From: CALMKX01 sp036274895
Lineage (GTDB): Bacteria > Acidobacteriota > Thermoanaerobaculia > Multivoradales > SZUA-115
DNA: 64,000 nt
Direction: 5' to 3'
Assembly: GCA_036274895.1 (NCBI GenBank)
Contig: DASUEU010000037.1
Coordinates: 62,001 to 126,000, forward strand
Positions within the stretch are counted from its first letter, which is position 1, and each line of letters begins with the position of its first letter. Below are positions 1-9,021 of this stretch, piece by piece. Below the pieces are notes generated by a model. That model was given only the letters and a program-made list of their open reading frames with translations. It was not told where the DNA came from and did not search any database. The position numbers and the translations under genes were made by a program.

Positions 1-614
1 CGGAGCCAGTCGGTCTCCTCGAAATAGAGGAAGTAGCCCTCGTCCCAGGGACCCACGCGGTCGAGGGCACCTCGGTGCGTGGCGAGGAGAGCACCGGACA
101 GCCCCTCGACCGCGACCGGAGCCCCGGCCTCCCAGACCCGACGCCAACGAGCGACCTCGCCGCGGAGGAAGTGCGCCGCGGCCCTCGGCGAGCGAGCACC
201 TCGGCGGCGCGCCAGCTCGGCGGCTGGTGTCTGGTGGTCGGCGGGAGGCAGGAGGAAGGGGCCGAGGGTGAACTGGGGACCGACGACGGCCCAGCCGGCT
301 TCGAGGGCTGCGACCAGGGCCTCGAGAGACCTCTCCTCGAAGCGCAGGTCCGGGTTGGCGAGGAGCACAACCTCACCGCTCGCTTCGGCCACGCCGCGGT
401 TGAGACCGGCCGCGTAGCCTCGGTTGGGCTGGAGGATCAGCCGGTCGGGCCGTGCTCGCGCCGTGAGGTCTCCTCCCTCTGACCCTTCCGAGTGATCGAC
501 CACGATGGCCTCGGCTTCGAGCCCCGCCGCCGAGGCCGAGCGCCGGAAGGTCTCGAGGCAGGCCCCCAGCCAGGCTCCCGAACGAAAGGAGACCGCCACC
601 AGGGAGACTCTCAG
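1..614 (-). CDS. Glycosyltransferase family 2, C-terminus cut by window edge
   Basis: This gene encodes a GT-A fold sugar transferase likely to add a sugar to a lipid-linked surface glycan in the cytoplasm. The N-terminus reads as a GT2 Rossmann strand (LRVSLVAVSF), followed by an NRGYAAGLNRG stretch, the metal-binding NPD segment (LLANPDL), and the late acidic motif GYFLYFEETDW right at the window edge. About 204 residues are visible; the rest lies to the left. The start is uncertain. A CTG overlaps the stop codon of the upstream glycosyltransferase (CTGA), which gives the canonical N-terminus; a GTG at 599 is the alternative. It is the last visible gene of the minus-strand glycan cluster, co-oriented with the Wzt-type ATPase. 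Confidence 0.8.
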   Translation of the reverse strand, partial: MRVSLVAVSFRSGAWLGACLETFRRSASAAGLEAEAIVVDHSEGSEGGDLTARARPDRLILQPNRGYAAGLNRGVAEASGEVVLLANPDLRFEERSLEALVAALEAGWAVVGPQFTLGPFLLPPADHQTPAAELARRRGARSPRAAAHFLRGEVARWRRVWEAGAPVAVEGLSGALLATHRGALDRVGPWDEGYFLYFEETDWL

Positions 615-1639
615 CGCTCCGCCCTCCAGGCCCCTTCCGCCACCCAGCTCAGGGCTGCCTCGGCGGCGGCAGCGGCCTTCTGCTCGGTGTAATCCTCGGC
701 GCGCAGGAGGCCGGCGTGCCGCATCCGACGCCAGTGGTCCGTTCGCGTCAGGGCTTCTCGCGCCGCGTGGGCGAAGGCTTGCGGGCTGTCGGCAGGAACC
801 AGGGTCGCGGCGCCGCGGGCGAAGCTCCGGAAGCAGGAGACGTCCGAGGCGACCACCGGCAGGCCGCAGGCGAAAGCCTCGAGCACAGGAAGACCGAAGC
901 CCTCCTGCTCCCACGACGGCGCCAGTAGGAGGTCACAGCTCTGGATCAGTGCGGCGACCGCCGAAGGCTGGAGGTGGCAGTGGTACTCCTCTGGAAGGGC
1001 CTGCTCCTTCTCGGCCTCGGTGAGCGGCCACTGGGACAGGCGCACCAGCCGGCAGTCGAAGCCGTCCTGACGCAGGAGGTGCACTGCCTCGAGCGCCGTG
1101 GCGACGCCCTTCCAGTCGATCTCGAAGGGCCCTGTGACCAGGATCCGAGGGCGGCGGTGAGGACGCAGCCGGCCAAGTGGACGCATGAAGGCCTCGAGCG
1201 GCTGGGGGACCACTCGCGCCGGCCGCCCGTACTCGCGTCGCAGGTGCTCGGCTAAGTGCGGCGCCACACAAAGGGCCGGCAGCTCGTTTCGGTAGGCGGC
1301 GCGGATCGCCGCGTGTTCGGCGCCGTTGTGCGTGTAGGTGTACTCGAGTCCCTGGCAGTAGTGGACCGCCTCGCGGGCGGGAGCACGGCGGGCCGCCCCG
1401 ATGGTGGTCCAGAAGGTCGCGACCACGACGTCCGCCTCCGGCAGCTGCGCCGGGACGAGGTCGGCGACCTGGCGGAATCGCGCCTCGAGAGCCATCCAAT
1501 CCGGGCGGGGCTCACGGCTGACCACGGTGCACTCGTGGCCCCGGGCCGCGAGGAGATTCGCCTGCCGGAGAACCACCTTGACACCGCCGAAGAGACTCGT
1601 CCCCTCGAGCAGGTAGACGATGCGCATCGGCTCACTCAA
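611..1639 (-). CDS. Glycosyltransferase family 4 (GT-B fold)
   Basis: A 342-residue retaining glycosyltransferase, about the usual length for the family. The N-terminal Rossmann half begins IVYLLEGTSLFGGVKVVLRQ, a glycine-rich acceptor-side loop. The C-terminal half carries the GT4 donor-binding motif EQEGFGLPVLEAFACG, with two glutamates spaced as in the EX7E signature, followed by GLPVVASDV. It probably acts in the cytoplasm on a lipid-linked glycan using a nucleotide-sugar donor; the sugar cannot be read from sequence. It lies 12 bp downstream of the radical SAM gene and its stop codon overlaps the start of the next GT2, so it belongs to one operon with the ABC exporter ATPase. Confidence 0.88.
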   Translation of the reverse strand: MSEPMRIVYLLEGTSLFGGVKVVLRQANLLAARGHECTVVSREPRPDWMALEARFRQVADLVPAQLPEADVVVATFWTTIGAARRAPAREAVHYCQGLEYTYTHNGAEHAAIRAAYRNELPALCVAPHLAEHLRREYGRPARVVPQPLEAFMRPLGRLRPHRRPRILVTGPFEIDWKGVATALEAVHLLRQDGFDCRLVRLSQWPLTEAEKEQALPEEYHCHLQPSAVAALIQSCDLLLAPSWEQEGFGLPVLEAFACGLPVVASDVSCFRSFARGAATLVPADSPQAFAHAAREALTRTDHWRRMRHAGLLRAEDYTEQKAAAAAEAALSWVAEGAWRAER

Positions 1640-1651
1640 CGGCGGGCGCAG

Positions 1652-2785
1652 CTAATCGCGGACCAGGGCGTAGCGGCAGTTGCGGCAGAGGAAGCGCTCC
1701 GGGGGCTCCTCGAGCCCGTAGACCCAGCGCCGGGCCTGCGCCATGGCCGGCCCGGCCAGGACCTCGTCGACAGTTTGGGTGTTGAGGTCGCCCAGCACCA
1801 CGCTCTCGTTGTAGTCCTGGCAGCAGAGCACCGCCCTGCCCTGGGGTGTGACGTGCAGGTGCTGGAGTGGCCGCGATCCCACGTACTCGCAGCCGGCGAG
1901 CTTGCGGCGGTTGCCGGCCGCGGATAGCCCGATTGTCAGGTAGCCGGCGCGGTCGTTAACCTCGAAGTACTTGGCCGTGAACCGGCTATCGGTGTAGCGG
2001 TCACGGATCGCCTGGAAGTCGGCCTGGTGAGCCTCGGAGCCGGTTCCGAGGACCACGATGTCCATCTGCTGGGCCACCTGGCGGGCGGCCGCGTAGTCGA
2101 CGTGCTTGAGCACCAGGTTGAGATGGGCCTTGCCTCGATCCTTCTGGTAGCGCTCGGCATCGAGGGTCGAGAGGTTGATGGAGAGGAACCGCAGGCCACC
2201 GAGCTCGATCAGCCGGTCCACCCGCTCCGGGGTCAGTCCGGTACCGTTGGTCAGGACCGCGGGCGGTAGCCCGGCCTCCTTGAGCATCGCCACCAGCTCC
2301 ACGAAGCGAGGGTCGGCGGTCGGCTCGTTGTAATTGATCATGAACACAGCTTCGATCGTCGAGCGGTAGGGCGCCAGTTGGTGGACGATCCTCTGATACA
2401 GCTCCGTGGGCATCAGGTAGGTCTCGCGGGGGGCGATCGAGACCGGGCAGAAGTAGCACGACTGGTTGCAGTGGGTGTTGGACTCGAGGGAGACGTACTT
2501 GAGCAGGTAGCGTCGCGAGAGATCCTCGCCGGGAGGCACCAGCCAGCCGGCCTCGGCCAGCGGCCGAAAGGTGGCTTCCGGGAGGTGAGATGCCGGGACC
2601 GCACCGGCCAGGATCGCCCGCAGCTCGGCGTAGCCCGGTTCGGCTTCGAGCAGGGTACGGTCGGTGAGCGGGTTGTAGACCCGATCCGGACCGATGTGGA
2701 TGAAGGGACTCGCGATCCAGGCGAGGTCAAGGGCGGGCGCCGGGGTCTCGATGCCCGGGAGCACGGTGTCGATGGTCATCGGCAT
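1652..2785 (-). CDS. Radical SAM protein with C-terminal SPASM-type cluster domain
   Basis: A 377-residue radical SAM enzyme. The [4Fe-4S]-binding motif CX3CX2C is at residues 106-113 (CNQSCYFC), after an N-terminal region of about 90 residues that could serve in substrate recognition. The C-terminal third has the SPASM pattern: a Cys in GCEYVG, a strand with TPQGRAVLCCQDYN, a GDLNTQTVDEVL segment, then CRNC. SPASM enzymes typically modify peptides or, in some cases, sugars; the substrate here is unknown. It starts 2 bp after the Wzt-type ATPase and precedes two glycosyltransferases, so a role in modifying a surface glycan or an attached peptide is inferred from context only. No precursor-peptide ORF is evident beside it. 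Confidence 0.85.
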   Translation of the reverse strand: MPMTIDTVLPGIETPAPALDLAWIASPFIHIGPDRVYNPLTDRTLLEAEPGYAELRAILAGAVPASHLPEATFRPLAEAGWLVPPGEDLSRRYLLKYVSLESNTHCNQSCYFCPVSIAPRETYLMPTELYQRIVHQLAPYRSTIEAVFMINYNEPTADPRFVELVAMLKEAGLPPAVLTNGTGLTPERVDRLIELGGLRFLSINLSTLDAERYQKDRGKAHLNLVLKHVDYAAARQVAQQMDIVVLGTGSEAHQADFQAIRDRYTDSRFTAKYFEVNDRAGYLTIGLSAAGNRRKLAGCEYVGSRPLQHLHVTPQGRAVLCCQDYNESVVLGDLNTQTVDEVLAGPAMAQARRWVYGLEEPPERFLCRNCRYALVRD

Positions 2786-2787
2786 TC

Positions 2788-4002
2788 CTATCCAGCCACC
2801 GCCCGAGCCTCGAGGGGAACCGCCTCGTACGCCGCGGGCCAGGTCCAGTCGTGCTCCATGCGCACGATGCCGAAGGCGTACTCGGGGCTCTCCACGGCGA
2901 AGGCGGCGCGGAGAATCTTCTGGTCGTAGATGTGGAGCCCTGCCTCGTCGAGCAGGAAAACGTAGAGAGTGTACTCACCCTTGACGAGGGGAAGCTCGGG
3001 TAGCTCGAGACGGGCTTTGTAGCGACGCTGGCCGGTGGCGGGTGGATGGCCGTCGAGGTGGGTGGCGAAGGAGGCGACCTCGATCTCGTCCACACGGTTG
3101 AGCCCGACTCCGAGATGGTAACGACGGCGGGGATCGTCGCTCTCCCATTCGACCTCGAGGCGCCAGCGCTCGCCGGGGCGGTAGCGCCGCTCGGTGTCCA
3201 GGAGGCGCGCGGCGAGCAGGTGGCCGGGCGCGCCGACCGCCGGGGGCTGCTCCGGGGCCGCGCTGGCGCTCGCCTTGCGCACCAGGAAGTGCTCGTACTC
3301 GCGCACGACGTGGCCGGCGTCTCCCAGGGCCTCGACCTTGCCGCCCTTGAGCCAGAGCGCTCGCTGGCAGAAGGCCGAGACGTAGTACATGGCGTGGGAG
3401 CAGAAGAGCAGGCTCTTGCCGCTCGCCACCAGGGCGAGGAGACGGTCGACGCACTTCTTCTGGAAATAGCCGTCGCCCACCGACAGGGCCTCGTCGATGA
3501 TCAGGATGTCAGGGTCGACCTGGGTCGCGATCGCGAAGCCCAGTCGCATGGCCATGCCGGTCGAGTAACACTTCACCGGCTGGTCGATGAAGTCACCCAG
3601 CTCACTCCAGGCGATGATCTCCGGCAGCTTCTCGCGCAGCTCCTGACCAGAGAGTCCGAGCATTGCGGCGTTGAGCGCGATGTTGTGGCGGCCCGTCAGC
3701 TCCGGATGAAAGCCCGAGCCCAGCTCGAGGATTGAGGCGACTTTGCCACGGGTCTCCAGGGTTCCCGAGCTGGGATGGACGATCCCGGCGAGGATCTTGA
3801 GCAGGGTGGACTTGCCGGCGCCGTTCTCGCCGATCACTCCCAGGCTCTCCCCCGGCGCGAGGTCGAAAGTGACCTCCGACAGGGCCACGAACGGGCGGTG
3901 GCGGGGGGAGCCGGTGACCAGCTCCAGAGCCCGGTCCCAGCCGCGCGCGTAAGCGCGGTAGCTCTTGGACAGGTTCCGAGCCCGGATCACCGGTGTCGCC
4001 AT
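2788..4002 (-). CDS. wzt: ABC exporter ATPase for surface polysaccharide, Wzt type
   Basis: A 404-residue ATPase that would power export of a lipid-linked O-antigen-like polysaccharide with a Wzm permease. It has Walker A GENGAGKST (residues 58-66), the family-specific signature YSTGMAMRLGFA, Walker B DILIIDEAL and a switch His in LLFCSHAMYY. After about residue 240 comes a beta-rich C-terminal domain (YRPGERWRLEVEWESDD; PLVKGEYTLYVFLLDE) of the Wzt carbohydrate-binding kind, which in known systems recognises the terminal modification of the glycan. The only Wzm-like permease in the window is 8.5 kb upstream (12577-13347), separated by three envelope proteins. The ATG at 4002 is followed 2 bp after its stop by the radical SAM gene. 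Confidence 0.9.
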   Translation of the reverse strand: MATPVIRARNLSKSYRAYARGWDRALELVTGSPRHRPFVALSEVTFDLAPGESLGVIGENGAGKSTLLKILAGIVHPSSGTLETRGKVASILELGSGFHPELTGRHNIALNAAMLGLSGQELREKLPEIIAWSELGDFIDQPVKCYSTGMAMRLGFAIATQVDPDILIIDEALSVGDGYFQKKCVDRLLALVASGKSLLFCSHAMYYVSAFCQRALWLKGGKVEALGDAGHVVREYEHFLVRKASASAAPEQPPAVGAPGHLLAARLLDTERRYRPGERWRLEVEWESDDPRRRYHLGVGLNRVDEIEVASFATHLDGHPPATGQRRYKARLELPELPLVKGEYTLYVFLLDEAGLHIYDQKILRAAFAVESPEYAFGIVRMEHDWTWPAAYEAVPLEARAVAG

Positions 4003-4026
4003 GGGCGGAGATTGTAACCGCGGCGC

Positions 4027-4054
4027 TTCCGGGCACCGCCTTCGGTGCCCGGAA
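4027..4054. terminator. Perfect 12-bp inverted repeat, likely terminator of the PKD gene
   Basis: TTCCGGGCACCG at 4027-4038 pairs perfectly with CGGTGCCCGGAA at 4043-4054 around a 4-base loop. It lies 20 bp past the stop of the large minus-strand PKD gene and just before the start of the Wzt ATPase gene. There is no T-tract on either strand, so it may terminate weakly or protect the 3' end. Confidence 0.5.
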
Positions 4055-4073
4055 GGAGGGAGGTTCCTCCGCC

Positions 4074-7000
4074 TCAGCGGCGGGACCCCAACACGTAGGC
4101 CGGGTCGTTCGACCGGTTGATCACGACCTGGCCGGCGGCGATCAGTTGGCCTCCCACTACTTGGATCTCGACCGAGAAGGGATCAGCCGTGCCCCCGGCC
4201 GGCAGGGGATGGGCACCTGGATTGATCTGGCGCACAGCTCCAGCCGGCACGAAAAAGTCGTTGGTACGGCCCAGCTCGGAACCGTCCACACCGTGGTAGA
4301 TCAGAGTGTAGACCGCGAGGTCGGTTCCCGGGTTGAGCAACCAGAGCGTGGTGCTCGCCTCGCCGTCCTGCTGGCGCAGGCCCGTGAGGAAGCTCCGCTG
4401 ACCGCTGCTGACGATCTCCTGCTCGTTGCGTGCCGGCATGAAGAAGCCATAACGGTTGGAGGGGCCACCGTTCTGGTAGGTCTCGCCGTGGATCATCGGG
4501 AAGGAGCCGTTGGCCCCATCACTGTCGAAGGTGAGCAAGCCGACGTTGTTGTTGAGCCCGAAGAGGGTCGACAGCACGTTGGTGATGCGCTGGGTCTCGT
4601 TGGGCAGCAGGGTGATCGTCTGCGGAGCCGAGGGGGTCGCGTTGGGCCCCAGGTTGCGATAAGTCACGTCGAGCTGCATCACATCCGGGGTCGGGTTGGC
4701 CAGCAGAACGTCGGACTGGAAGAGGGCGTTGTTGAACGCGGGCGTGCTGGAGGCCGCCAGCAGGTAGATCTTGGCGAGGTTGCTCTTGCTGGCCTGGACG
4801 AACGACGGATCCTCGGTTCCCAGCCGGATCAGGTCGGTGTAGGCCACGAGATCGTTGCCAGCAGTCTGAACCACCTCGACCCGGAAATCCTCGAGACCCT
4901 GCACGCCGTAGTCGTCGCGCAGCTCCTGGGGCTGGAATTGCTTCTGTCCCCAGGGGCCAATGCCCAGCTCGGCGCTCTGGCTGAAGACGTTGCCCAGGCG
5001 ATCGGTGAAGCGCAGGCGATAGAGGGCCGGCGTCTGGTGGGAGTTGGTCAGGCCGAAGAGGCTGAGCCGCTCGTTGGTGTCATGGAGGCCGAGGATCACC
5101 TGGCGACCGTTGGCACCCCCGAGGGCGTCGATCTCCGTCAGGGTGAGGCCGGGGATGAGCTGGCCGTAGGTGCTGCCGTCGGCCTGGAACGTGCGGTTCA
5201 AACCCGAGGCGACCGGCTCGAGCGAGCTGTTCTTGGCCACGATGGCCAGGAAGCCAAAGGTGTTTGTCCGGTTGAAGAGGGCCTGGACGCAGTCAGCCAC
5301 GAACAGGGTGCCCTTGGCTGGAATGGTGCGCGTGACCACCGGCGGGTTGTCCTCGGCCACCAAGCCGCGCTTGCGGAAGGTGATCTCCACTTGCATCGCC
5401 GTGGTGCCGGGGTTGGTGACGTAGAGGTCCGTGGTCTGGACGATGGTGCCCTCGGTGTCGGCGACCCAGGGCAGGATCAGGGTGCGGTCCGTCACTGCCG
5501 GCTGGCTGATCTCGAACAGCCGGTTGGCGGTCGAGGTGTTGTTCTGACCGTCGCGAGCCGTGAGCGTCACGGTGAACGGCCCGGCCTGGTCGAAGGTGTG
5601 GGTGACGGTCACGCCGCTGGCCGAGTCGCCGTCGCCGAAGTTCCAGTCGTGGCTGGAGGTGTTCGTCGAAGTCGAGGTGAAGGACACCGACTGCCCGACG
5701 TCCGCACGACAGACGAAAGCGTCACAGGGGGCTGAGGTCGTGAACGAGGCGGCCGGGCAGCTCGCGCCGCAGCCGCTGCCTCCGCCCACCACGACGGAAC
5801 GGGTCGTCGAGGCGGTGCAGAAGCCGAAGGAGCAGGAGGTGTCGGGCTTGCTGATCTGCAGCGTCACCGTGTAAGTGCCCGCCTGGGTGTAGGTATGGCT
5901 CGCCTGGGCGCCACCACCCGTGGCGTTGTCGCCGAAGTTCCAGGAGTAGGCCGTGGGGCTGCCCGTCGAGGCGGCCGCATCGAAGCTGACGCTCTGGCCA
6001 ACGGCGGGGCTGGCAGGACTGAAGGTGAAGCTGGCCGCGAGGGTGCCACCACCACCAGTGGTCTGGTTGATGGTGACGCCCTTGTTGGCAGTGAGGCCGG
6101 AGCTGCCGGAGCAGCCGCCGGTGCCGGCCGTGACGCTGATGGTCTTGCTGCCGGCGCTGGCGAAGCTGACCTGGATGCTGGCGCCGGTGCTCGAGCCGTT
6201 GATGGTGCCATCCGCCGGCACGGTCCAGTTGAAGCTGCTCGGCTGCGGTGAGCAGTTCGACACGGTCGCCGAGTAGCTCAGGGAGGCACCGACGTTGCCG
6301 CTCGAGGGACCGGTGACGCTGAGCGCGGGAGGATTACCGCCACCCCCGGTGGAAAGGCTGATCGGGCGGTGGGTGAAGGTGTTGGACTCGGCCCCCCGGC
6401 GGATCCTGAGCTTGGGGGAGAAGGTCCCGACTCCGTAGGAGTGGCTGGTCGCGGGGGTGGTGCGGTTCGCCTGCTCGAACTGGCCGTCACCGTCCCAGTC
6501 GTAGTCGTAGAAGTCAGGGTTGCCCTGCGAGTTGTCCGTGAAGTTGATCGTTCCGGCATTGCCGAAGCAGCCGGTGCCGGTGCAGAAGAGTCCTTGCGCC
6601 GCGAAGTCAGCGATCAAGGGCGCGACCTGGGTGATGTTGACGCCGAGAGGCGCGCTCGTGCGGGCTCCCTCGATGCAGTTCTTCACTTGCACGGTCACCT
6701 GGTAGGTGTTCACGGCCGCATAGCTGTGAGAGGGGTTGGGGCCGGCGATCGGGTCGTTGGAGAAGATCCCCGAGGTGGTGCAGCCGGTCGGGAAGGTGCT
6801 GCCGTCACCGAAGCTCCAGCACCACTCGGTAGCACCCGGTACGTTGACGTGGAACTGCACCGTCCCGCCGGTGAAGGCATCGTTGGTGGGAGTGAAGGAA
6901 CCTGCCGACGGCAGCGTGGGCAGAGCGTTGAGAGTCAGGCTCGGGCTGGTGGCCTGCGCCGTGCCCGCGGTGTTGGTGGCCGTCACGGTCGCGTTGTAGG

Positions 7001-8837
7001 TGCCGGCGGCCGCCCCGGTGCTGTTCCAGATGAAGGGGTTGACGTTGCCTGCGGTCGCCGTCGGCGGGAGGCTCGGTTGGCCGACTGTCCACGACAGGGT
7101 CGGGGTCGGGAAGCCAGTCAAGTTGGTGGCTGTGAACGTGATGGGCTGGCAAACGAAGGCCGGGTTCGGCGACACGGTGACACTCGCGACGGTCGGCGTG
7201 GGATCGAGAACGGTGATGTTCTGGGTGTCAGAGTCGTTGCCGAAGTTGTTGGTGACCGCCAGCGTCACCTGCTTGCTGCCCGGCGTTGCGAAGACGACGC
7301 CGGTCGGGTTCTGCTGTGTGGAGCTCCCCGGGGTTCCGCCCTGGAAGGTCCAGCTCCAGGTGTTCGGCACCCCGATCGAGGTGTCCTGGAAGCTCGCCGG
7401 CTGCCCGGCGTAGAGCGGGTTCGGGCTGTAAGTGAAGGAGGCAGTGGGTGGTCCGCCGCTGGTGAGCTCGTGGATGTCGAAGATACCCAGGGCCGCGCGA
7501 TAGAAGTAGCGACCGCTGAACTTGCCCATCCGGGGCATGACCCAGTTGAACCCGGTGGGATTACGCCGGTAGTACCAACCCCAGTATCCCGTGGGCTCGC
7601 CGCCGACGAGTCCGGGCGGAGGCGTGATGTCGAACGGCGCACCCGGGTTGCTGACGTCGAAGAGCCACTCGGTCTGGAGGCCGGAGTTGCAGCGATCCAC
7701 GTGGCCGAAGTAGACGAACCGTCGGCCGTCTGACTCCGAGTAGGTCACGAAGAGGCCCGCGCCGCTCGAAGGCATGGCGAAGGTCCAGTTCGGCGAGCCG
7801 AGCCCCGAGCAGCTGGCAGTCGAGATGCAACTCACGTTGTAGATACGAGCCTGGGTGCCGCTGCCGGAGGTCACACGGGTCGCCAGGTAGTAGCTCGAGC
7901 CCGCACGCCACAGGGCGACTCCGTGGATGAACTCCGAGCCGGTCACGGTCAAGACCTGCACCGGAGCGGCTGGATTGGAGACGTTCCAGATCTCGAGCCC
8001 CTGGGCGACCCCTCCCGAGGAAGCAACGACGAAGGACGAGGTACCGCTGGTCACGCCATCGATGTAGCTGAAGCTGGAGCGACTGCCCACCCGGCCCACG
8101 TAGACTCCACAAGTGCTCGTGGGCGTGTCCTCGGTGCAGAGAGTGGTGCGGGCCTGGGCTAGTGAGAGGTTGTAGACCAGCAAGCCATCGCCCTTGGTCG
8201 CAGTGAACGCGTAGTCGGCACCGCCGATGTTGGTCGCCCAGACCTGCTGGACGTTCTTGTCCGTGTCGGCGTACCGCGCGGCCGGTGAGGTCTTGGAGGT
8301 GGTGTTGAATACCGCGAGCCCAGCAGCGATGCCGTTGGTGCCCAAGGCAACCGCAACGACGTTGTCATTGCCCGGGGGAGCATCGACGTCAAGGACGGGG
8401 CGAGCCAGGTGAGGATCCGTGGTCCAGACCGGAAAAGCCGCCCGGCCAATGGCGGCGGAGCGGGTCGGGCTGGCCGGATTCGCCGCGTTCCAGATATGGA
8501 GGCCGGTGTCGACCGCAGCGAAGATCCAGCTGTTCTCGATGTCGAGGGACACCCAAAACGGCGCTGCAGTCTCGAGAGGCCCAGGCGGCGGGTCGAACTC
8601 GTCGAAGTCCGTGCTGTCGCGGTCCGTAGGCAGCACACCCGTATCGACCGGTCGTAGCTCTCCCCACACGGCTGCCGGCACGCCCTTGGCCGGCGCACGG
8701 CAGCTGAGGTACTGGCAGGTCAGGTCTTCGTCGCAGGGGGTCTGAGCGCTGGCGATCTGCGGCATAGCCGTTGCTAGGAATGCGACGGCCAAAAAGCTGA
8801 TGCAGCATGAAGCCTTCGAGGGGTGCTTCGAGTTCAT
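4074..8837 (-). CDS. Secreted multi-PKD protein with N-terminal propeller-like domain
   Basis: A very large exported protein of 1587 residues. The ATG at 8837 gives a clean signal peptide (hydrophobic core FLAVAFLATA, cleavage near ASA-QT at residue 31); the reading frame continues upstream but that part overlaps the next gene and is not protein-like. Residues about 45-455 look like a beta-propeller (repeated WNAANPASP/WNVSNPAAP blades of the LVIVD kind). Residues about 460-1110 hold seven PKD-like domains, several with the hallmark WNFGDG or WSFGDG strand. Residues 1110-1587 contain three related beta-repeats (DLYVTNPG, DVLLANPT, TLWLLNPG). There is no anchor or sorting signal. A role in adhesion or the extracellular matrix is inferred. 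It lies between the two halves of a glycan exporter. Confidence 0.85.
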   Translation of the reverse strand: MNSKHPSKASCCISFLAVAFLATAMPQIASAQTPCDEDLTCQYLSCRAPAKGVPAAVWGELRPVDTGVLPTDRDSTDFDEFDPPPGPLETAAPFWVSLDIENSWIFAAVDTGLHIWNAANPASPTRSAAIGRAAFPVWTTDPHLARPVLDVDAPPGNDNVVAVALGTNGIAAGLAVFNTTSKTSPAARYADTDKNVQQVWATNIGGADYAFTATKGDGLLVYNLSLAQARTTLCTEDTPTSTCGVYVGRVGSRSSFSYIDGVTSGTSSFVVASSGGVAQGLEIWNVSNPAAPVQVLTVTGSEFIHGVALWRAGSSYYLATRVTSGSGTQARIYNVSCISTASCSGLGSPNWTFAMPSSGAGLFVTYSESDGRRFVYFGHVDRCNSGLQTEWLFDVSNPGAPFDITPPPGLVGGEPTGYWGWYYRRNPTGFNWVMPRMGKFSGRYFYRAALGIFDIHELTSGGPPTASFTYSPNPLYAGQPASFQDTSIGVPNTWSWTFQGGTPGSSTQQNPTGVVFATPGSKQVTLAVTNNFGNDSDTQNITVLDPTPTVASVTVSPNPAFVCQPITFTATNLTGFPTPTLSWTVGQPSLPPTATAGNVNPFIWNSTGAAAGTYNATVTATNTAGTAQATSPSLTLNALPTLPSAGSFTPTNDAFTGGTVQFHVNVPGATEWCWSFGDGSTFPTGCTTSGIFSNDPIAGPNPSHSYAAVNTYQVTVQVKNCIEGARTSAPLGVNITQVAPLIADFAAQGLFCTGTGCFGNAGTINFTDNSQGNPDFYDYDWDGDGQFEQANRTTPATSHSYGVGTFSPKLRIRRGAESNTFTHRPISLSTGGGGNPPALSVTGPSSGNVGASLSYSATVSNCSPQPSSFNWTVPADGTINGSSTGASIQVSFASAGSKTISVTAGTGGCSGSSGLTANKGVTINQTTGGGGTLAASFTFSPASPAVGQSVSFDAAASTGSPTAYSWNFGDNATGGGAQASHTYTQAGTYTVTLQISKPDTSCSFGFCTASTTRSVVVGGGSGCGASCPAASFTTSAPCDAFVCRADVGQSVSFTSTSTNTSSHDWNFGDGDSASGVTVTHTFDQAGPFTVTLTARDGQNNTSTANRLFEISQPAVTDRTLILPWVADTEGTIVQTTDLYVTNPGTTAMQVEITFRKRGLVAEDNPPVVTRTIPAKGTLFVADCVQALFNRTNTFGFLAIVAKNSSLEPVASGLNRTFQADGSTYGQLIPGLTLTEIDALGGANGRQVILGLHDTNERLSLFGLTNSHQTPALYRLRFTDRLGNVFSQSAELGIGPWGQKQFQPQELRDDYGVQGLEDFRVEVVQTAGNDLVAYTDLIRLGTEDPSFVQASKSNLAKIYLLAASSTPAFNNALFQSDVLLANPTPDVMQLDVTYRNLGPNATPSAPQTITLLPNETQRITNVLSTLFGLNNNVGLLTFDSDGANGSFPMIHGETYQNGGPSNRYGFFMPARNEQEIVSSGQRSFLTGLRQQDGEASTTLWLLNPGTDLAVYTLIYHGVDGSELGRTNDFFVPAGAVRQINPGAHPLPAGGTADPFSVEIQVVGGQLIAAGQVVINRSNDPAYVLGSRR

Positions 8838-8988
8838 CTTCTGAAGGTCCTTACGCTGATTCCGGTCGGGATTGATCAGGTGGGTCGCACCGGCTGATGC
8901 GATCCGCAGGCTCTCGGGAGAGCCGCTCCAGTACGCCGCCCGCCGCCGCGGGAGAAGTGCTGCAAGGGCCCCTCGCTGGGGAGAAACT

Positions 8989-9012
8989 GGGAGGGTCCCG
9001 AGGGACCCTCCC
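8989..9012. terminator. Perfect 11-bp inverted repeat downstream of secreted-protein gene
   Basis: GGGAGGGTCCC (8989-8999) and GGGACCCTCCC (9002-9012) form a perfect stem with a 2-base spacer, 10 bp past the stop codon at 9022 of the minus-strand secreted protein. On the minus strand it is followed by a short T-rich stretch (AGTTTCTCC). Probably a terminator. Confidence 0.55.
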
Positions 9013-9021
9013 AGGCGAAGC

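Noticed and set aside
3993..5735. Long plus-strand open frame of 580 codons
   Set aside because: It lies opposite the PKD gene, is rich in Val, Gly, Glu and Arg as antisense frames are in GC-rich DNA, and has no domain or ribosome site.
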